This document shows, in pieces, positions 16,092 through 24,352 of a stretch of DNA of 64,000 nt. Origin of the DNA: Streptomyces sp. NBC_01296 (lineage in GTDB: Bacteria > Actinomycetota > Actinomycetes > Streptomycetales > Streptomycetaceae); NCBI RefSeq assembly GCF_035984415.1, contig NZ_CP130720.1:4650001-4714000 (forward strand). The letters run 5' to 3'. Each line of letters starts with the position of its first letter. Position 1 is the stretch's first letter. The position numbers and the translations under genes are program-made. The notes below the pieces were generated by a model. The model was given only the letters and a program-made list of their open reading frames with translations, was not told where the DNA came from and made no database searches.

Positions 16092-16447
16092 CGGGAAGTT
16101 CGATCCTTCTCGTGGTCAGGCCCTCGTCGGGATTGCGAGTCCCGGCGGGGGCCGCCTTGTGTCTGGAGTTGTCGCGGCGAGCATATGCCAGGCAACCCGC
16201 CTGAAATCCAGCCGAGTTGGGCCGGTTCACCCGTGTGAGTGAGCGGCGCTCCGGGGAGGCTGGAGGGGCAGGGCAGGAGTTCTTTCTCTTGGTTCTTCCA
16301 AAGAAAAGCGTCGTGACGCGCCGGGTCGCGCCCCATCGCGACCCGGTGGCGCGCGTGGCCCGCACGCATGTCCACGACTTTGTCCAAAGCTGTCGAGACT
16401 GCCTCAACGTGAGTGACGGGTAAGGCGCGTTGAGGAGGTGGGTGCGC
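16092..16447. other. Gene-free divergent promoter region
   Basis: This 356-bp interval separates the helix-turn-helix protein gene (leftward) from the WhiJ-like regulator gene (rightward). A short open frame at 16217-16423 has no convincing start site or coding character. No strong hairpin or repeat was seen. The promoters of both genes must lie here. Confidence 0.5.
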
Positions 16448-17305
16448 ATGGGCGTGGACAGTGACGGTACGGAAGAACACAGCTGGGCCGTGGACCCCGA
16501 GGACGAGCAGGGCGCGGCGGTGGTCGCGGCGCTCGGCCGGCAGATGCGGGCGCGGCGCGAGGCATTGGGGATGCGGGTCGGCGACCTGGCGGCGGCGATC
16601 CAGTACGGCGAGGCCCTGATCTACAAGGTCGAGGGCGGCAAGCGGATCGCCAAGCCGGAGTACTTGGACAAGGTGGACGACGCGCTGAAGGCCGGCGGTC
16701 TGATCCGGGCCATGGCGGAGGACCTGAGCCGGGTCCGGTACCCGAAGAAGGTCCGGGAGCTGGCCAAGATGGAGTCCCGGGCCATCGAGATCGCGGTGTA
16801 CCGGATTCACGGCGTCCATGGCTTGTTGCAGACGGCGGAGTACGGGCGATCCCTGTTCGAGATGAGGCAGCCCGCCTACTCGGAGCAAGAGGTCGAACGG
16901 TTCGTGGCGGCGCGCGCCGCCAGGCAGGCCATGTTCGGCAGGGACCCCGCGCCGACGCTCAGCTTCGTCCAAGAAGAGGGCACGCTGCGCCGACGGATCG
17001 GGGGCACAATGGTGTGGCGTCGGCAGCTCGAACATCTGCTGGAGGTACTCCAGTTGCGCAACATCTCATTCCAGGTCATGCCGCTCGACTGCGAGGTCCA
17101 TGCAGGGATGGACGGCGGCATCGAGGTGCTGAAGTTTGATGATGGATCGGCGGTTGGGCGCTCGGACGGAGCGTTCAACGGACGTCCGGTGTCGGACGCG
17201 AAGCGGCTACGGATCCTTGAGCTGCGATTTGGAATCATCCGAGCCCAGGCTCTCTCGCCACGGGAGTCCCGGGCGTTTATCGAGCACCTGCTGGGAGCGA
17301 CATGA
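16448..17305 (+). CDS. WhiJ/XRE-family regulator with DUF5753 domain
   Basis: The ATG at 16448 is chosen because GAGGAGG lies about 9 nt upstream, giving 285 residues. An XRE-type helix-turn-helix occupies residues about 28-85 (LGRQMRARREALGMRVGDLA, QYGEALIYKVEGGKRIAKPEYL). The rest is the DUF5753 domain (YRIHGVHGLLQTAEYGRSLF, FVQEEGTLRRRIGGTMVWRRQLEHLL). In Streptomyces these regulators work with DUF397 small proteins in development and antibiotic control, as in the whiJ and abaA loci. Its stop overlaps the start of the DUF397 gene (ATGA), fitting one functional unit. Confidence 0.9.
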   Translation: MGVDSDGTEEHSWAVDPEDEQGAAVVAALGRQMRARREALGMRVGDLAAAIQYGEALIYKVEGGKRIAKPEYLDKVDDALKAGGLIRAMAEDLSRVRYPKKVRELAKMESRAIEIAVYRIHGVHGLLQTAEYGRSLFEMRQPAYSEQEVERFVAARAARQAMFGRDPAPTLSFVQEEGTLRRRIGGTMVWRRQLEHLLEVLQLRNISFQVMPLDCEVHAGMDGGIEVLKFDDGSAVGRSDGAFNGRPVSDAKRLRILELRFGIIRAQALSPRESRAFIEHLLGAT

Positions 17306-17601
17306 TGCACGAGTTGGCCTGGTTCAAGAGCAGCTACAGCGATGGCAGCGAAGGCGACTCCTGCATCGAAGTGGCGTGGGTCAAGAGCAGCTACAGCAGT
17401 GGCTCTGAGGGTGACTCTTGCGTTGAGGTGGGGTGGGCCAAGAGCAGCCACAGCAGTAGTAGCGACATCAACGACTGCGTCGAGGTGGCGGCCAGCCCAG
17501 AGGCCGTTCGCGTCCGGGATTCCAAGGTCCTCGACGGGCCCCAGCTGGCGCTCACGCCCCAGGCCTGGGCCGGCTTCGTCTCGTACGCGCGCCAGGCCTA
17601 G
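17302..17601 (+). CDS. DUF397 protein with triplicated N-terminal motif
   Basis: A 99-residue protein. The DUF397 opening W-x-K-S-S-Y/H-S-x-G/S occurs three times, at W7, W26 and W45, with an exact 19-residue spacing; each copy is followed by a GDSC-x-EV or NDC-x-EV end. Only after the third copy does the usual second half follow (VRVRDSKVLDGPQLALTPQAWAGFV). A standard DUF397 protein is about 60-70 residues with a single motif. The start codon overlaps the stop of the WhiJ-like gene, so the pair is translationally coupled. DUF397 proteins are thought to modulate their partner regulator. Confidence 0.9.
   Translation: MMHELAWFKSSYSDGSEGDSCIEVAWVKSSYSSGSEGDSCVEVGWAKSSHSSSSDINDCVEVAASPEAVRVRDSKVLDGPQLALTPQAWAGFVSYARQA
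17320..17490. repeat. Three 57-bp direct repeats in the DUF397 gene
   Basis: Units begin at 17320, 17377 and 17434. The first two are most alike (AAGAGCAGCTACAGC in both), and the third has diverged (CACAGCAGTAGTAGC). The pattern indicates in-frame tandem duplication. Confidence 0.8.
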
Positions 17602-17662
17602 CTGCCCGGCTTTCGCCCCGGCGGGATGCGGAGGATCGTGGGGGGTGGAAGGGAGGCGCGTC

Positions 17663-17854
17663 ATGCGCAAGGTCATGGATTGCAGGGAGTACCCCAGTGA
17701 CATCGGGTGCACCCTGACCATCACGGGTGAGGAAGACGAAGTCATGGGGGCGGCCGTCCAGCACGCCGTCGCCGTGCACGGCGAAGAGGACACCACGGAG
17801 TTCCGCGACGCGCTGCGCGGCATGCTGAAGCCCGAGGTGCCCCAGCACGCCTGA
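17663..17854 (+). CDS. DUF1059-type small protein
   Basis: A 63-residue protein starting at ATG 17663, 6 nt after a GGGAGG site. It begins MRKVMDCREYPSDIGCTLTI and continues with GEEDEVMGAAVQHAVAVHGEED, which matches the small DUF1059 family (Cys at about residue 7, D-C pattern, V-Q-H-A motif). No function is known for the family. It is short, monocistronic and in the same direction as the DUF397 gene 61 nt upstream. Confidence 0.8.
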   Translation: MRKVMDCREYPSDIGCTLTITGEEDEVMGAAVQHAVAVHGEEDTTEFRDALRGMLKPEVPQHA

Positions 17855-18005
17855 ACACACGACAACCGCAGAGGCGAGCCGCACGGGTGGTTCCGGCTGG
17901 CGGATGCGAAGGGTCGAATGCAGAGCAGGGCAGGGGTGCTTACGGTCGATCTTGTGCGGTTCCTCCGGATCGTACGAGGCCACTACCCAAGAGGTTGAGC
18001 ACCCC

Positions 18006-18425
18006 ATGAGCCTGAGCATCCGCAACCAGATCGCCGGTACCGTCACCGCCGTCACCACCGGCGAGGCGATGGCCACGGTCAAGGTCCGTCTGGAGGGCGG
18101 TCAGGACATCACCGCCGCCATCACCGCCGACGCCGTCAAGGACCTCGGCATCGCCGAGGGCTCCGCGGTCAAGGCGCTCGTCAAGGCCACCGAGGTGGCG
18201 CTGGCCACCGCCGCCGTCGACGGCATCAGCATCCGCAACCAGCTGGCCGGCACCGTCTCCGACGTCGCCACCGGGGGCGCCATGGCCTCCGTCAAGGTGG
18301 ACGTGAACGGTGGCGGGCTGACCGCCGCCATCACCAAGGACGCCGTCGAGGCCCTCGGCCTGGCTGCCGGGTCGTCCGTCGTCGCGCTGATCAAGTCCAC
18401 CGAGATCTCGCTCGCGACCGCCTGA
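18006..18425 (+). CDS. Molbindin: two tandem Mop/TOBE domains
   Basis: A 139-residue protein made of two near-identical Mop domains of about 68 residues. Each opens with SIRNQ-I/L-AGTV and closes with KA/STE-V/I-x-LATA. Mop domains assemble into oligomers that bind molybdate or tungstate oxyanions, so this is probably a cytoplasmic molybdate store or buffer. The ATG at 18006 is the natural start of the first domain, with GAGG 8 nt before. It lies at the edge of a block of molybdoenzyme genes. The stop codon sits inside a 12-bp tandem repeat. Confidence 0.9.
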   Translation: MSLSIRNQIAGTVTAVTTGEAMATVKVRLEGGQDITAAITADAVKDLGIAEGSAVKALVKATEVALATAAVDGISIRNQLAGTVSDVATGGAMASVKVDVNGGGLTAAITKDAVEALGLAAGSSVVALIKSTEISLATA

Positions 18426-18461
18426 GCGACCGCCTGGGCGACCGCCTGGGCGACCGCCTGA
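18414..18461. repeat. Four tandem 12-bp repeats spanning the molbindin stop codon
   Basis: Four copies of GCGACCGCCTGR run in phase with the gene. The first copy contains the TGA stop, the next two read TGG, and the last again reads TGA. Confidence 0.85.
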
Positions 18462-18469
18462 GCCTGCCC

Positions 18470-18916
18470 TCACAGCCCGAGGTTCGGTGGCGACAGCGCG
18501 CCGAACCACACGTGCGTGACCGCGCTGACGTAGCGCGCCCCGCACCGGTCCGACGGCACCACCAGCTGCGCGCCCGCCTCGTCGAGGTCCTCCCCGTCGA
18601 GGCGGGTGGCCAGCAGCACCGGGCTGTCGCCGAAGTCCGCGTCGAGCTCCGCCCAGGACAGGACGCTGTGGTGCCCGTCCCCGCCGCTGACCGCCAGCAG
18701 GAAGCGGCTTCGGTCCTTGCGCCGGCACACGTCGAAGGACGGCCCGGCGTCCGCGACCACGTCGCGCAGCAGCGCGCCCTCGAACACATGGTGCTGCGGA
18801 CCGTTCGTCGCGCAGTCGAACGTGACCGCGGCCCGGTGCTGTACCCAGTCCCGCAGGTCCGCGACGCTCAGCGTCGCCGGGTGGTCCAGATCTCCGTGCA
18901 GCATGAGTTTGGCCAT
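18470..18916 (-). CDS. Sulfite-oxidase-fold molybdopterin-binding protein
   Basis: A 148-residue protein with the core of the oxidoreductase molybdopterin domain. MLHGDLDHPATLSVADLRDW resembles the family's domain opening, VTFDCATNGPQHHVFEGALLRDVVADAG contains the Cys (about residue 36) that would ligate Mo, and LLAVSGGDGHHSVLSWAELD follows. It is shorter than enzymatic YedY/sulfite oxidases and has no signal peptide, so it may be cytoplasmic or non-catalytic. It is convergent with the molbindin gene. Confidence 0.8.
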   Translation of the reverse strand: MAKLMLHGDLDHPATLSVADLRDWVQHRAAVTFDCATNGPQHHVFEGALLRDVVADAGPSFDVCRRKDRSRFLLAVSGGDGHHSVLSWAELDADFGDSPVLLATRLDGEDLDEAGAQLVVPSDRCGARYVSAVTHVWFGALSPPNLGL

Positions 18917-18996
18917 GTGTGGATGATGCCCGGGGCCCGTCATTCCGGAACCTCATCTGCAAGGTTGATGGCTTGATACAACCCGCAAATGTGGCT

Positions 18997-21789
18997 TCAT
19001 CGTGCATTCTGCCCTTGCAGGTCCTGCAACCTCTGGTTCACCTTCCGCCAGACGATGTCGCGTGTCACCGGCATCTCCGTGAACCGCACCCCGGTCGCGT
19101 CCCGCAGGGCGTTCGCGAACGCCGGGGCCACGGGGTTGAAGGGGCTCTCGCTCATCGACTTGGCGCCCAGCGGGCCGATCGCGTCCGAGGTCTCCATGAA
19201 GTGGACCTCCGTACGCGGGACGTCCGCGTACTGCGGGAGCCGGTAGCGGCGGAACGCCGCCGTGGTCACCTCGCCGCGCTCGTCCACCCGTACGGTCTCG
19301 AACAGCGTCGCGCCCAGTGCCTGGGCCACGCCGCCCTCCACCTGGCCGCGGCACTGCATCGGGTTCATGACCTTGCCCGCGTCCGCCGCGTGCACGCTGC
19401 GCAGGATCTTCATCTCGCCCGTGTCCGGGTCCACCGCGAGGCGGAACCACTGGGCGTTGAAGGCCACCGAGCGGGGGGAGCCGCCCCAGTGGCCGTCCGC
19501 CGCGAGCTCGTCGAGCTTGCCCTTGTCGTACGCGGCCTCGTACAGCTCCTTGAGCGTGACGATCCGGCCCGCGCAGTCGAACGCCTCCGCCTCGAGCTTG
19601 CACAGGTGCCGGGCCACGCCCGTGTGCCGGGCCGCGAAGGTCTGGAGGCGCTCCGCGAGGGAGCCCGCCGCGAGCATCACCGCCTTGCCCGCCACCACCG
19701 TGCCGGCCGAGCCGAAGGCGCCGGTGTCGTGGCGGACCACGTCCGTGTCCGACTGGCGGACCGCGATCCGGTCGACCGTGGTGTTCAGCGCGCCCGCGGT
19801 GATCTGCTTGTGGACGGTGGTCGTGCCGTTGCCGAACTCCGCCGTGCCGACCGCGATGTCGTACGTACCGTCGCGCAGCAGGCTGACCCGGGCGTCGGCG
19901 AAGTGGCCGCCGGGCGGGCCGGTCGCGATCATGGCGACGGCCGCTCCCGTGCCGGTGAGCCAGCCCTCCGGGACGTCCTCGTGGCTGCGGTCCTCGGCGA
20001 TGGCCTTGCGGACCACGTCCATGCACTGCTTCATCCCGTACGAGGCGATGAAGAGGTCCTCCTCGTGGCCGATCGGGGTCACCATGTGGTCGCCGGGGCC
20101 GATGACGTTCTTCTCGCGCAGGACGAGCGGGTCCATGCCGAGCCGGATGGCGAGCTCGTCCATCACCGATTCGAGGGCGAAGAGGACCTGGCCGAGGCCG
20201 TAGCCGCGGAAGGCACCGGCCGGTACGCCGTTGGTGTAGACCGAGTACGCCTCCACCTCCTTGTTCGGCGCCTTGTAGACGGCGAAGGACTCGCCGACGC
20301 TGTGGAACATCACCGCCGGGCCGTGGTTGCCGTAGGCGCCGGTGTTGGAGAGCACGCGGATGCGCAGTGCGGTGAGGGTGCCGTCGGCCTTGGCGCCGAT
20401 CTTGATGGTGATCTTGAAGGGGTGGCGGGTGGTGGCACCGTAGAACTGCTCGGCCCGGGTGAATTCGAGTTTCACCGGCCGGCGCAGCTTCAGGGCGGCG
20501 AGGACCACGATGTCCTCGGTGAGCATCTCCTGCTTGCCACCGAACCCGCCGCCCACGCGGCCCGCGACGACGCGGACCTCGTCCTCACCCAGGTCGTAGA
20601 GGGCGCACAGCGCCCGCCGGGTCAGGAACGGTGCCTGGGTGGAGGAGCGGACGGTGATGCGCTCGCCGTCGCCCTCCTCCTTGGGTTCGAAGTACGCGAC
20701 GCTGCCGTGGGTCTCCAGGCTGGCGTGCTGCACGCGCTGGGTCCGGAACGTCTCCTCGTAGACGACGTCCGCCTCCGCGTAGCCCTTCTCCATGTCGCCG
20801 AGGGTGTTGTGGACCTCGCCGCACACGTTGTTCTCGGCGCGGAAGATCCCCGATTCGGGGCCCTTGGGATGGATGACGGGGGCGCCCGGCAGCATCGCCT
20901 CCTCCGGGTCGATCACGTACGGGAGCTCCTCGTAGGTGACGACCACGCGGCGGCAGCCCTCCTCGGCGGCCTGCTCGCTTATCGCGACGACGGCCGCCAC
21001 GCGCTGGCCGACGAACCGGACCACGTCGTCCAGGACCCGGGTGTCCATCGGGTCCTCGGTGGGGTGCTCGTGGCGGGCGGACGAGTACAGCCGGTCGGGG
21101 GCGTCGTGGTGGGTGAAGACGGCGTGCACGCCCGGGACCTGGAGGGCGTCCCGGATGTCGATGTCGACGATGCGGGCGTGCGGGTGCGGGGAGCGCAGCA
21201 GCTTCATGTGGAGCAGGCCGGGCACCTCGACGTCGAACGTGTAGCGGGCGGTTCCGGTCACGACGAGGGGGCCGGCGGGGGCGCCCAGGGACTTGCCGAC
21301 GGCCTGCCCGGCCTCGGGGGACTCGGTGTGCTTCACCCCGCGCACCGCGTCCTCGATGGCGCGGTAGCCCGTACAGCGGCAGATGTTGCCCTTGAAGGCG
21401 CGCGGGAGGTCGGCGAGCTTGCCGTCGTCGTGGGCGGTGCCCTGCTCCGCCTGGAGGGCGGAGGTGGTCATCAGGAACCCGGCCGTGCAGAAACCGCACT
21501 GGAAGCCCTGGGCGTCGAGGAACTGCTGCTGCGCCGGGTGGAGCTCCCCGCCGGGCTTGGCCAGGCCCTCGACGGTGGTGACTGAGCGGCTCTCGGCGCG
21601 GACGGCCGGGTAGAGGCAGCTGTGCACCGGCTGCCCGTCGACGTGGACGGTGCAGGCCCCGCAGTCGCCCTGGTCGCAGCCCTTCTTCACGCCGAACCAG
21701 CCGCGCTCGCGCAGGTACGTGCGCAGGCACTGGCCGGCGCGCGGCTCGTCCTCGAAACGCTGCTCGTTGATCTCGATCTCGTAGCTCAT
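18997..21789 (-). CDS. Xanthine dehydrogenase-type hydroxylase, fused Fe-S and molybdenum subunit
   Basis: A 930-residue protein that combines two subunits usually encoded separately. Residues 1-155 carry both [2Fe-2S] clusters: Cys38, 43, 46 and 58 (plant-ferredoxin type) and Cys98, 101, 137 and 139. From about residue 170 it is the molybdopterin domain with VGGGFGGKQEML, GAFRGYGLGQ and QVEGGVAQALG. The catalytic Glu lies in GAKSMSESP, where classical xanthine dehydrogenases have GxKGVGE, which I associate with XdhD-type enzymes. Likely reactions are hydroxylation of purines or other N-heterocycles. The ATGA overlap with the FAD-subunit gene shows one operon. Confidence 0.9.
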   Translation of the reverse strand: MSYEIEINEQRFEDEPRAGQCLRTYLRERGWFGVKKGCDQGDCGACTVHVDGQPVHSCLYPAVRAESRSVTTVEGLAKPGGELHPAQQQFLDAQGFQCGFCTAGFLMTTSALQAEQGTAHDDGKLADLPRAFKGNICRCTGYRAIEDAVRGVKHTESPEAGQAVGKSLGAPAGPLVVTGTARYTFDVEVPGLLHMKLLRSPHPHARIVDIDIRDALQVPGVHAVFTHHDAPDRLYSSARHEHPTEDPMDTRVLDDVVRFVGQRVAAVVAISEQAAEEGCRRVVVTYEELPYVIDPEEAMLPGAPVIHPKGPESGIFRAENNVCGEVHNTLGDMEKGYAEADVVYEETFRTQRVQHASLETHGSVAYFEPKEEGDGERITVRSSTQAPFLTRRALCALYDLGEDEVRVVAGRVGGGFGGKQEMLTEDIVVLAALKLRRPVKLEFTRAEQFYGATTRHPFKITIKIGAKADGTLTALRIRVLSNTGAYGNHGPAVMFHSVGESFAVYKAPNKEVEAYSVYTNGVPAGAFRGYGLGQVLFALESVMDELAIRLGMDPLVLREKNVIGPGDHMVTPIGHEEDLFIASYGMKQCMDVVRKAIAEDRSHEDVPEGWLTGTGAAVAMIATGPPGGHFADARVSLLRDGTYDIAVGTAEFGNGTTTVHKQITAGALNTTVDRIAVRQSDTDVVRHDTGAFGSAGTVVAGKAVMLAAGSLAERLQTFAARHTGVARHLCKLEAEAFDCAGRIVTLKELYEAAYDKGKLDELAADGHWGGSPRSVAFNAQWFRLAVDPDTGEMKILRSVHAADAGKVMNPMQCRGQVEGGVAQALGATLFETVRVDERGEVTTAAFRRYRLPQYADVPRTEVHFMETSDAIGPLGAKSMSESPFNPVAPAFANALRDATGVRFTEMPVTRDIVWRKVNQRLQDLQGQNAR

Positions 21790-22613
21790 CGGGAAACCTC
21801 CTCCTGCGTGAGTTCGCGGCGGATCTGCTCGGCCAGGTGCAGGGCCATGTGGCGCCGCCAGTCGGGCAGGCCGTGGATGTCGTCGAACCACTCGTCGGGG
21901 CGCACGGTGTCGTCGATCACCGCGCGCAGCTCGGCGGCGGACGGCGGCAGCGCGAACCAGAAGCGGAAGGGGCGGGTGGTGGCGGCGGTGACCGTCACGG
22001 CGAAGGAGCCGTCCTGGGGGTCGGACGTGCCGATGACCAGGGCCCCGGAGCGCCCGAGCCCGTAGAGCGAGGCCTGCCGGAAGGCCGTACGGCACTCCAG
22101 CGAGCGGGCGGGCAGCCGGACCGAGCGCAGCAGCTCGCCGTCGCGCAGGTCCTTGACGCCGGCGCCGCGGATGAAGTCGGCGACGGGCATGCGGCGGGTG
22201 CTGCCGTCCTGGCCCTGGAGGGAGACGGTGCCGTCGAGTCCGGCGGTGAGGGAGATCATCGGGCCGGCGGGGAGGCCGTTGCAGAGGTTGCCGCCGACGG
22301 TGGCCATGTTCCAGATCTTGAACGAGGCGAGGAAGGCGCGGCAGCACTGCTCGATGAGCGGGGCGGCGGTGGCCGGCAGGGTCCGGCCGAACCGGGACAG
22401 CTCGGTGATGGTGCAGGTGGCGGCGATGTCGAGGGAGCCGTCGGGCTGCCAGGACAGAGGTGGCCAGCCCATCCGGGAGAGGTCGACCAGGCGGCGGATG
22501 TGGGGCTGGGGCTCGGAGAAGAGGTAGGTGCCGCCGCCGAGCCAGGCGTCGCCGGGGCGCCACGGTTCGCGGCGGCGTGCGTCGCGCACGTCGAGCACCG
22601 TGTTGAGGTCCAA
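21786..22613 (-). CDS. Xanthine dehydrogenase-type FAD-binding subunit
   Basis: A 275-residue FAD subunit that passes electrons from the Fe-S clusters to NAD+ or another acceptor. The CO-dehydrogenase flavoprotein signature is visible: LGGGTYL near residue 26, the FAD loop ATVGGNLCNGLPAGPMISLTAGLDGTV at about 104-130, and a C-terminal domain with SALVIG-like and RFWFALPPSAAELRAVI segments. The gene starts the operon, and its stop overlaps the start of the fused catalytic subunit gene. The PucR-type regulator is encoded divergently 265 bp away. Confidence 0.9.
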   Translation of the reverse strand: MDLNTVLDVRDARRREPWRPGDAWLGGGTYLFSEPQPHIRRLVDLSRMGWPPLSWQPDGSLDIAATCTITELSRFGRTLPATAAPLIEQCCRAFLASFKIWNMATVGGNLCNGLPAGPMISLTAGLDGTVSLQGQDGSTRRMPVADFIRGAGVKDLRDGELLRSVRLPARSLECRTAFRQASLYGLGRSGALVIGTSDPQDGSFAVTVTAATTRPFRFWFALPPSAAELRAVIDDTVRPDEWFDDIHGLPDWRRHMALHLAEQIRRELTQEEVSR

Positions 22614-22821
22614 GGTGAGCCACCAGCCTCTCTGGCCTGACGCGGGGACATGCGGCTGCCCCGGGGATACCGTGCGTTTCCAGTCAGTGAAGCAACGGGG
22701 GCGGGGCCGGGACGACTGTTGCCGGACACGGAAACGGGTGGACTCCGGGCGGTTCGCCCTGGATGATCGACCAAGAGGCTAACCAGGCACTTGCCCTTGC
22801 ATTTACGATGGTGTTTCTCGT

Positions 22822-22836
22822 ATTCGCCTGGCGAAT
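22822..22836. promoter_or_regulatory. 15-bp palindrome between xdh operon and pucR-like gene
   Basis: ATTCGCC-T-GGCGAAT is a perfect interrupted palindrome. It lies 42 bp before the pucR-like start and 209 bp before the FAD-subunit start, a plausible operator for either gene. Confidence 0.45.
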
Positions 22837-22878
22837 GTGGCCGATGTGGGCTGCCACCCACCGCAAGGAGTCCCCGCC

Positions 22879-24348
22879 ATGCACGTCCTGGACCTGCTTC
22901 AGTCCGACAACCTCGGCCTCACCCTGCTCTGGGGCGAGGACGCCCTTCTCGGCCAGGAGGTCAGCGGGGTCACCGCCACCGACCTGGAGGACCCGCGCCG
23001 CTTCCTGGGTCCCGGAGAACTCGTGCTCAGCGGTCTGGTGTGGTGGGCCGACGGCGACCTGGCCAAGGCGGATCGATTCGTCTCCGCGCTCGCCGAGGCC
23101 GGGGCCACCGCCCTCCTCGCCGGCGAGGAGACCCACGGCCGGGTCCCCGACGAGCTGGTGGCCGCCTGCCGCGCCTACCGCGTACCGCTCGTGGCCGTGC
23201 CCGCGCAGACCAGCTTCCGGGCTGTCACCGAGGCGGTCTACCTGCGCCAGTGGGGCGACCTGAGCCGCCGTCCGACCCGGCTCTTCGCGCTTCCCGAAAA
23301 CGTGCGCAGCGAGCTCAGCCGCCTCCTCGAAGGCGGGGCCGGACCGGCCGAGCTGCTGGACCGGGCCTGCGCCCACCTGGGCAAGGTCGCCTGCTATCTG
23401 ATGACCGCCAGCGGCCGTACCGTGGCCCGCACCCCCTCCGCGCCCGCGATCCCGGCCCGGCGGGCCGGCGCGATACGCGAGGGGCTCTCGCTGCGCATCG
23501 AGTCCGAGAGCACCCCGTACGACGCCTGGCAGCTGCACGTGCCGGACGCGGACGCGGCGCCCCCGCGCGTGCTCCACGAGATCGCCGAGATCTTCGCCCA
23601 GTACCGCGACGGTGAGGCGCGCCGCACCGGCACGGTGCGCGCGGCGGGCCGGGAGCTGGCTGCACTCCTCGACGCGGAGGAGGGGCCGGCCGCGGACCCG
23701 GGCGCGCTGGAGGAGGCGCTGGCCGCGGCAGGACTCCCGACGGGCCTCCCGGCGGGGGGCGCGTACCGGGTGCTCGCGGCGACGGACGGCGACGCCCTGG
23801 CCGAGGCGCTGGCCCACCTGGAGGACGTCCCGTACGCGGTGGGGCGCTCGGTCGCGGTCCTGTACGAGGACCAGGACGCGGCGGTCGACGTCCCGGGCCG
23901 GCTCCGCTCGGTCTGGCCGCTGCTCCAGGCGTGCGGCGGCCCGGACGCGGACCTCCGGCTCGGCGCGGGTGCGCGGGCTTCGGGGGTCGAGGGACTACGC
24001 GCGTCGATCCACCAGGCCCGCTTCGCCCTGACGGCGACGGACGAGGCCACTGCGGTCCTCGCGGTGGAGCAACTGGACACCCTGGCGACCCTGTTGTCCG
24101 GGGTTCCGGAGGAGGTCCGGGCGGTCTACGCGAGCCGGACGCTGGGGGCGCTCGGGGACGGGATGCTGCGCGAGACGCTCGAGGTGTTCCTGGCCAACAA
24201 CTGCTCCTGGACCCGCACGGCGGAGGCGCTGCACCTGCACGTGAACACGGTCCACTACCGGATCGAACGGGTGGAGTCCCTGACGGGCCGTGACCTGTCC
24301 CGCCTGGACCACAAGCTGGACCTCTACGCGGCGCTGCGCTGCGGCTGA
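22879..24348 (+). CDS. PucR-family transcriptional activator
   Basis: The ATG at 22879 follows an AAGGAG site, giving 489 residues. The N-terminal purine-catabolism (PucR) domain is about residues 1-125 (VLDLLQSDNLGLTLLWGEDA, LVLSGLVWW). The middle resembles a GGDEF-like CdaR region, and the C-terminal helix-turn-helix (about 425-485) reads LEVFLANNCSWTRTAEALHLHVNTVHYRIERVE. PucR proteins activate purine-degradation genes in response to allantoin or related compounds. Its divergent position beside the xanthine-dehydrogenase-type operon fits regulation of that operon. Confidence 0.9.
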   Translation: MHVLDLLQSDNLGLTLLWGEDALLGQEVSGVTATDLEDPRRFLGPGELVLSGLVWWADGDLAKADRFVSALAEAGATALLAGEETHGRVPDELVAACRAYRVPLVAVPAQTSFRAVTEAVYLRQWGDLSRRPTRLFALPENVRSELSRLLEGGAGPAELLDRACAHLGKVACYLMTASGRTVARTPSAPAIPARRAGAIREGLSLRIESESTPYDAWQLHVPDADAAPPRVLHEIAEIFAQYRDGEARRTGTVRAAGRELAALLDAEEGPAADPGALEEALAAAGLPTGLPAGGAYRVLAATDGDALAEALAHLEDVPYAVGRSVAVLYEDQDAAVDVPGRLRSVWPLLQACGGPDADLRLGAGARASGVEGLRASIHQARFALTATDEATAVLAVEQLDTLATLLSGVPEEVRAVYASRTLGALGDGMLRETLEVFLANNCSWTRTAEALHLHVNTVHYRIERVESLTGRDLSRLDHKLDLYAALRCG

Positions 24349-24352
24349 GCGG

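Noticed and set aside
16217..16423. 68-codon plus-strand frame before the WhiJ-like gene
   Set aside because: Codon positions lack the strong third-base GC bias of the neighbours and no start signal is visible; treated as promoter region.
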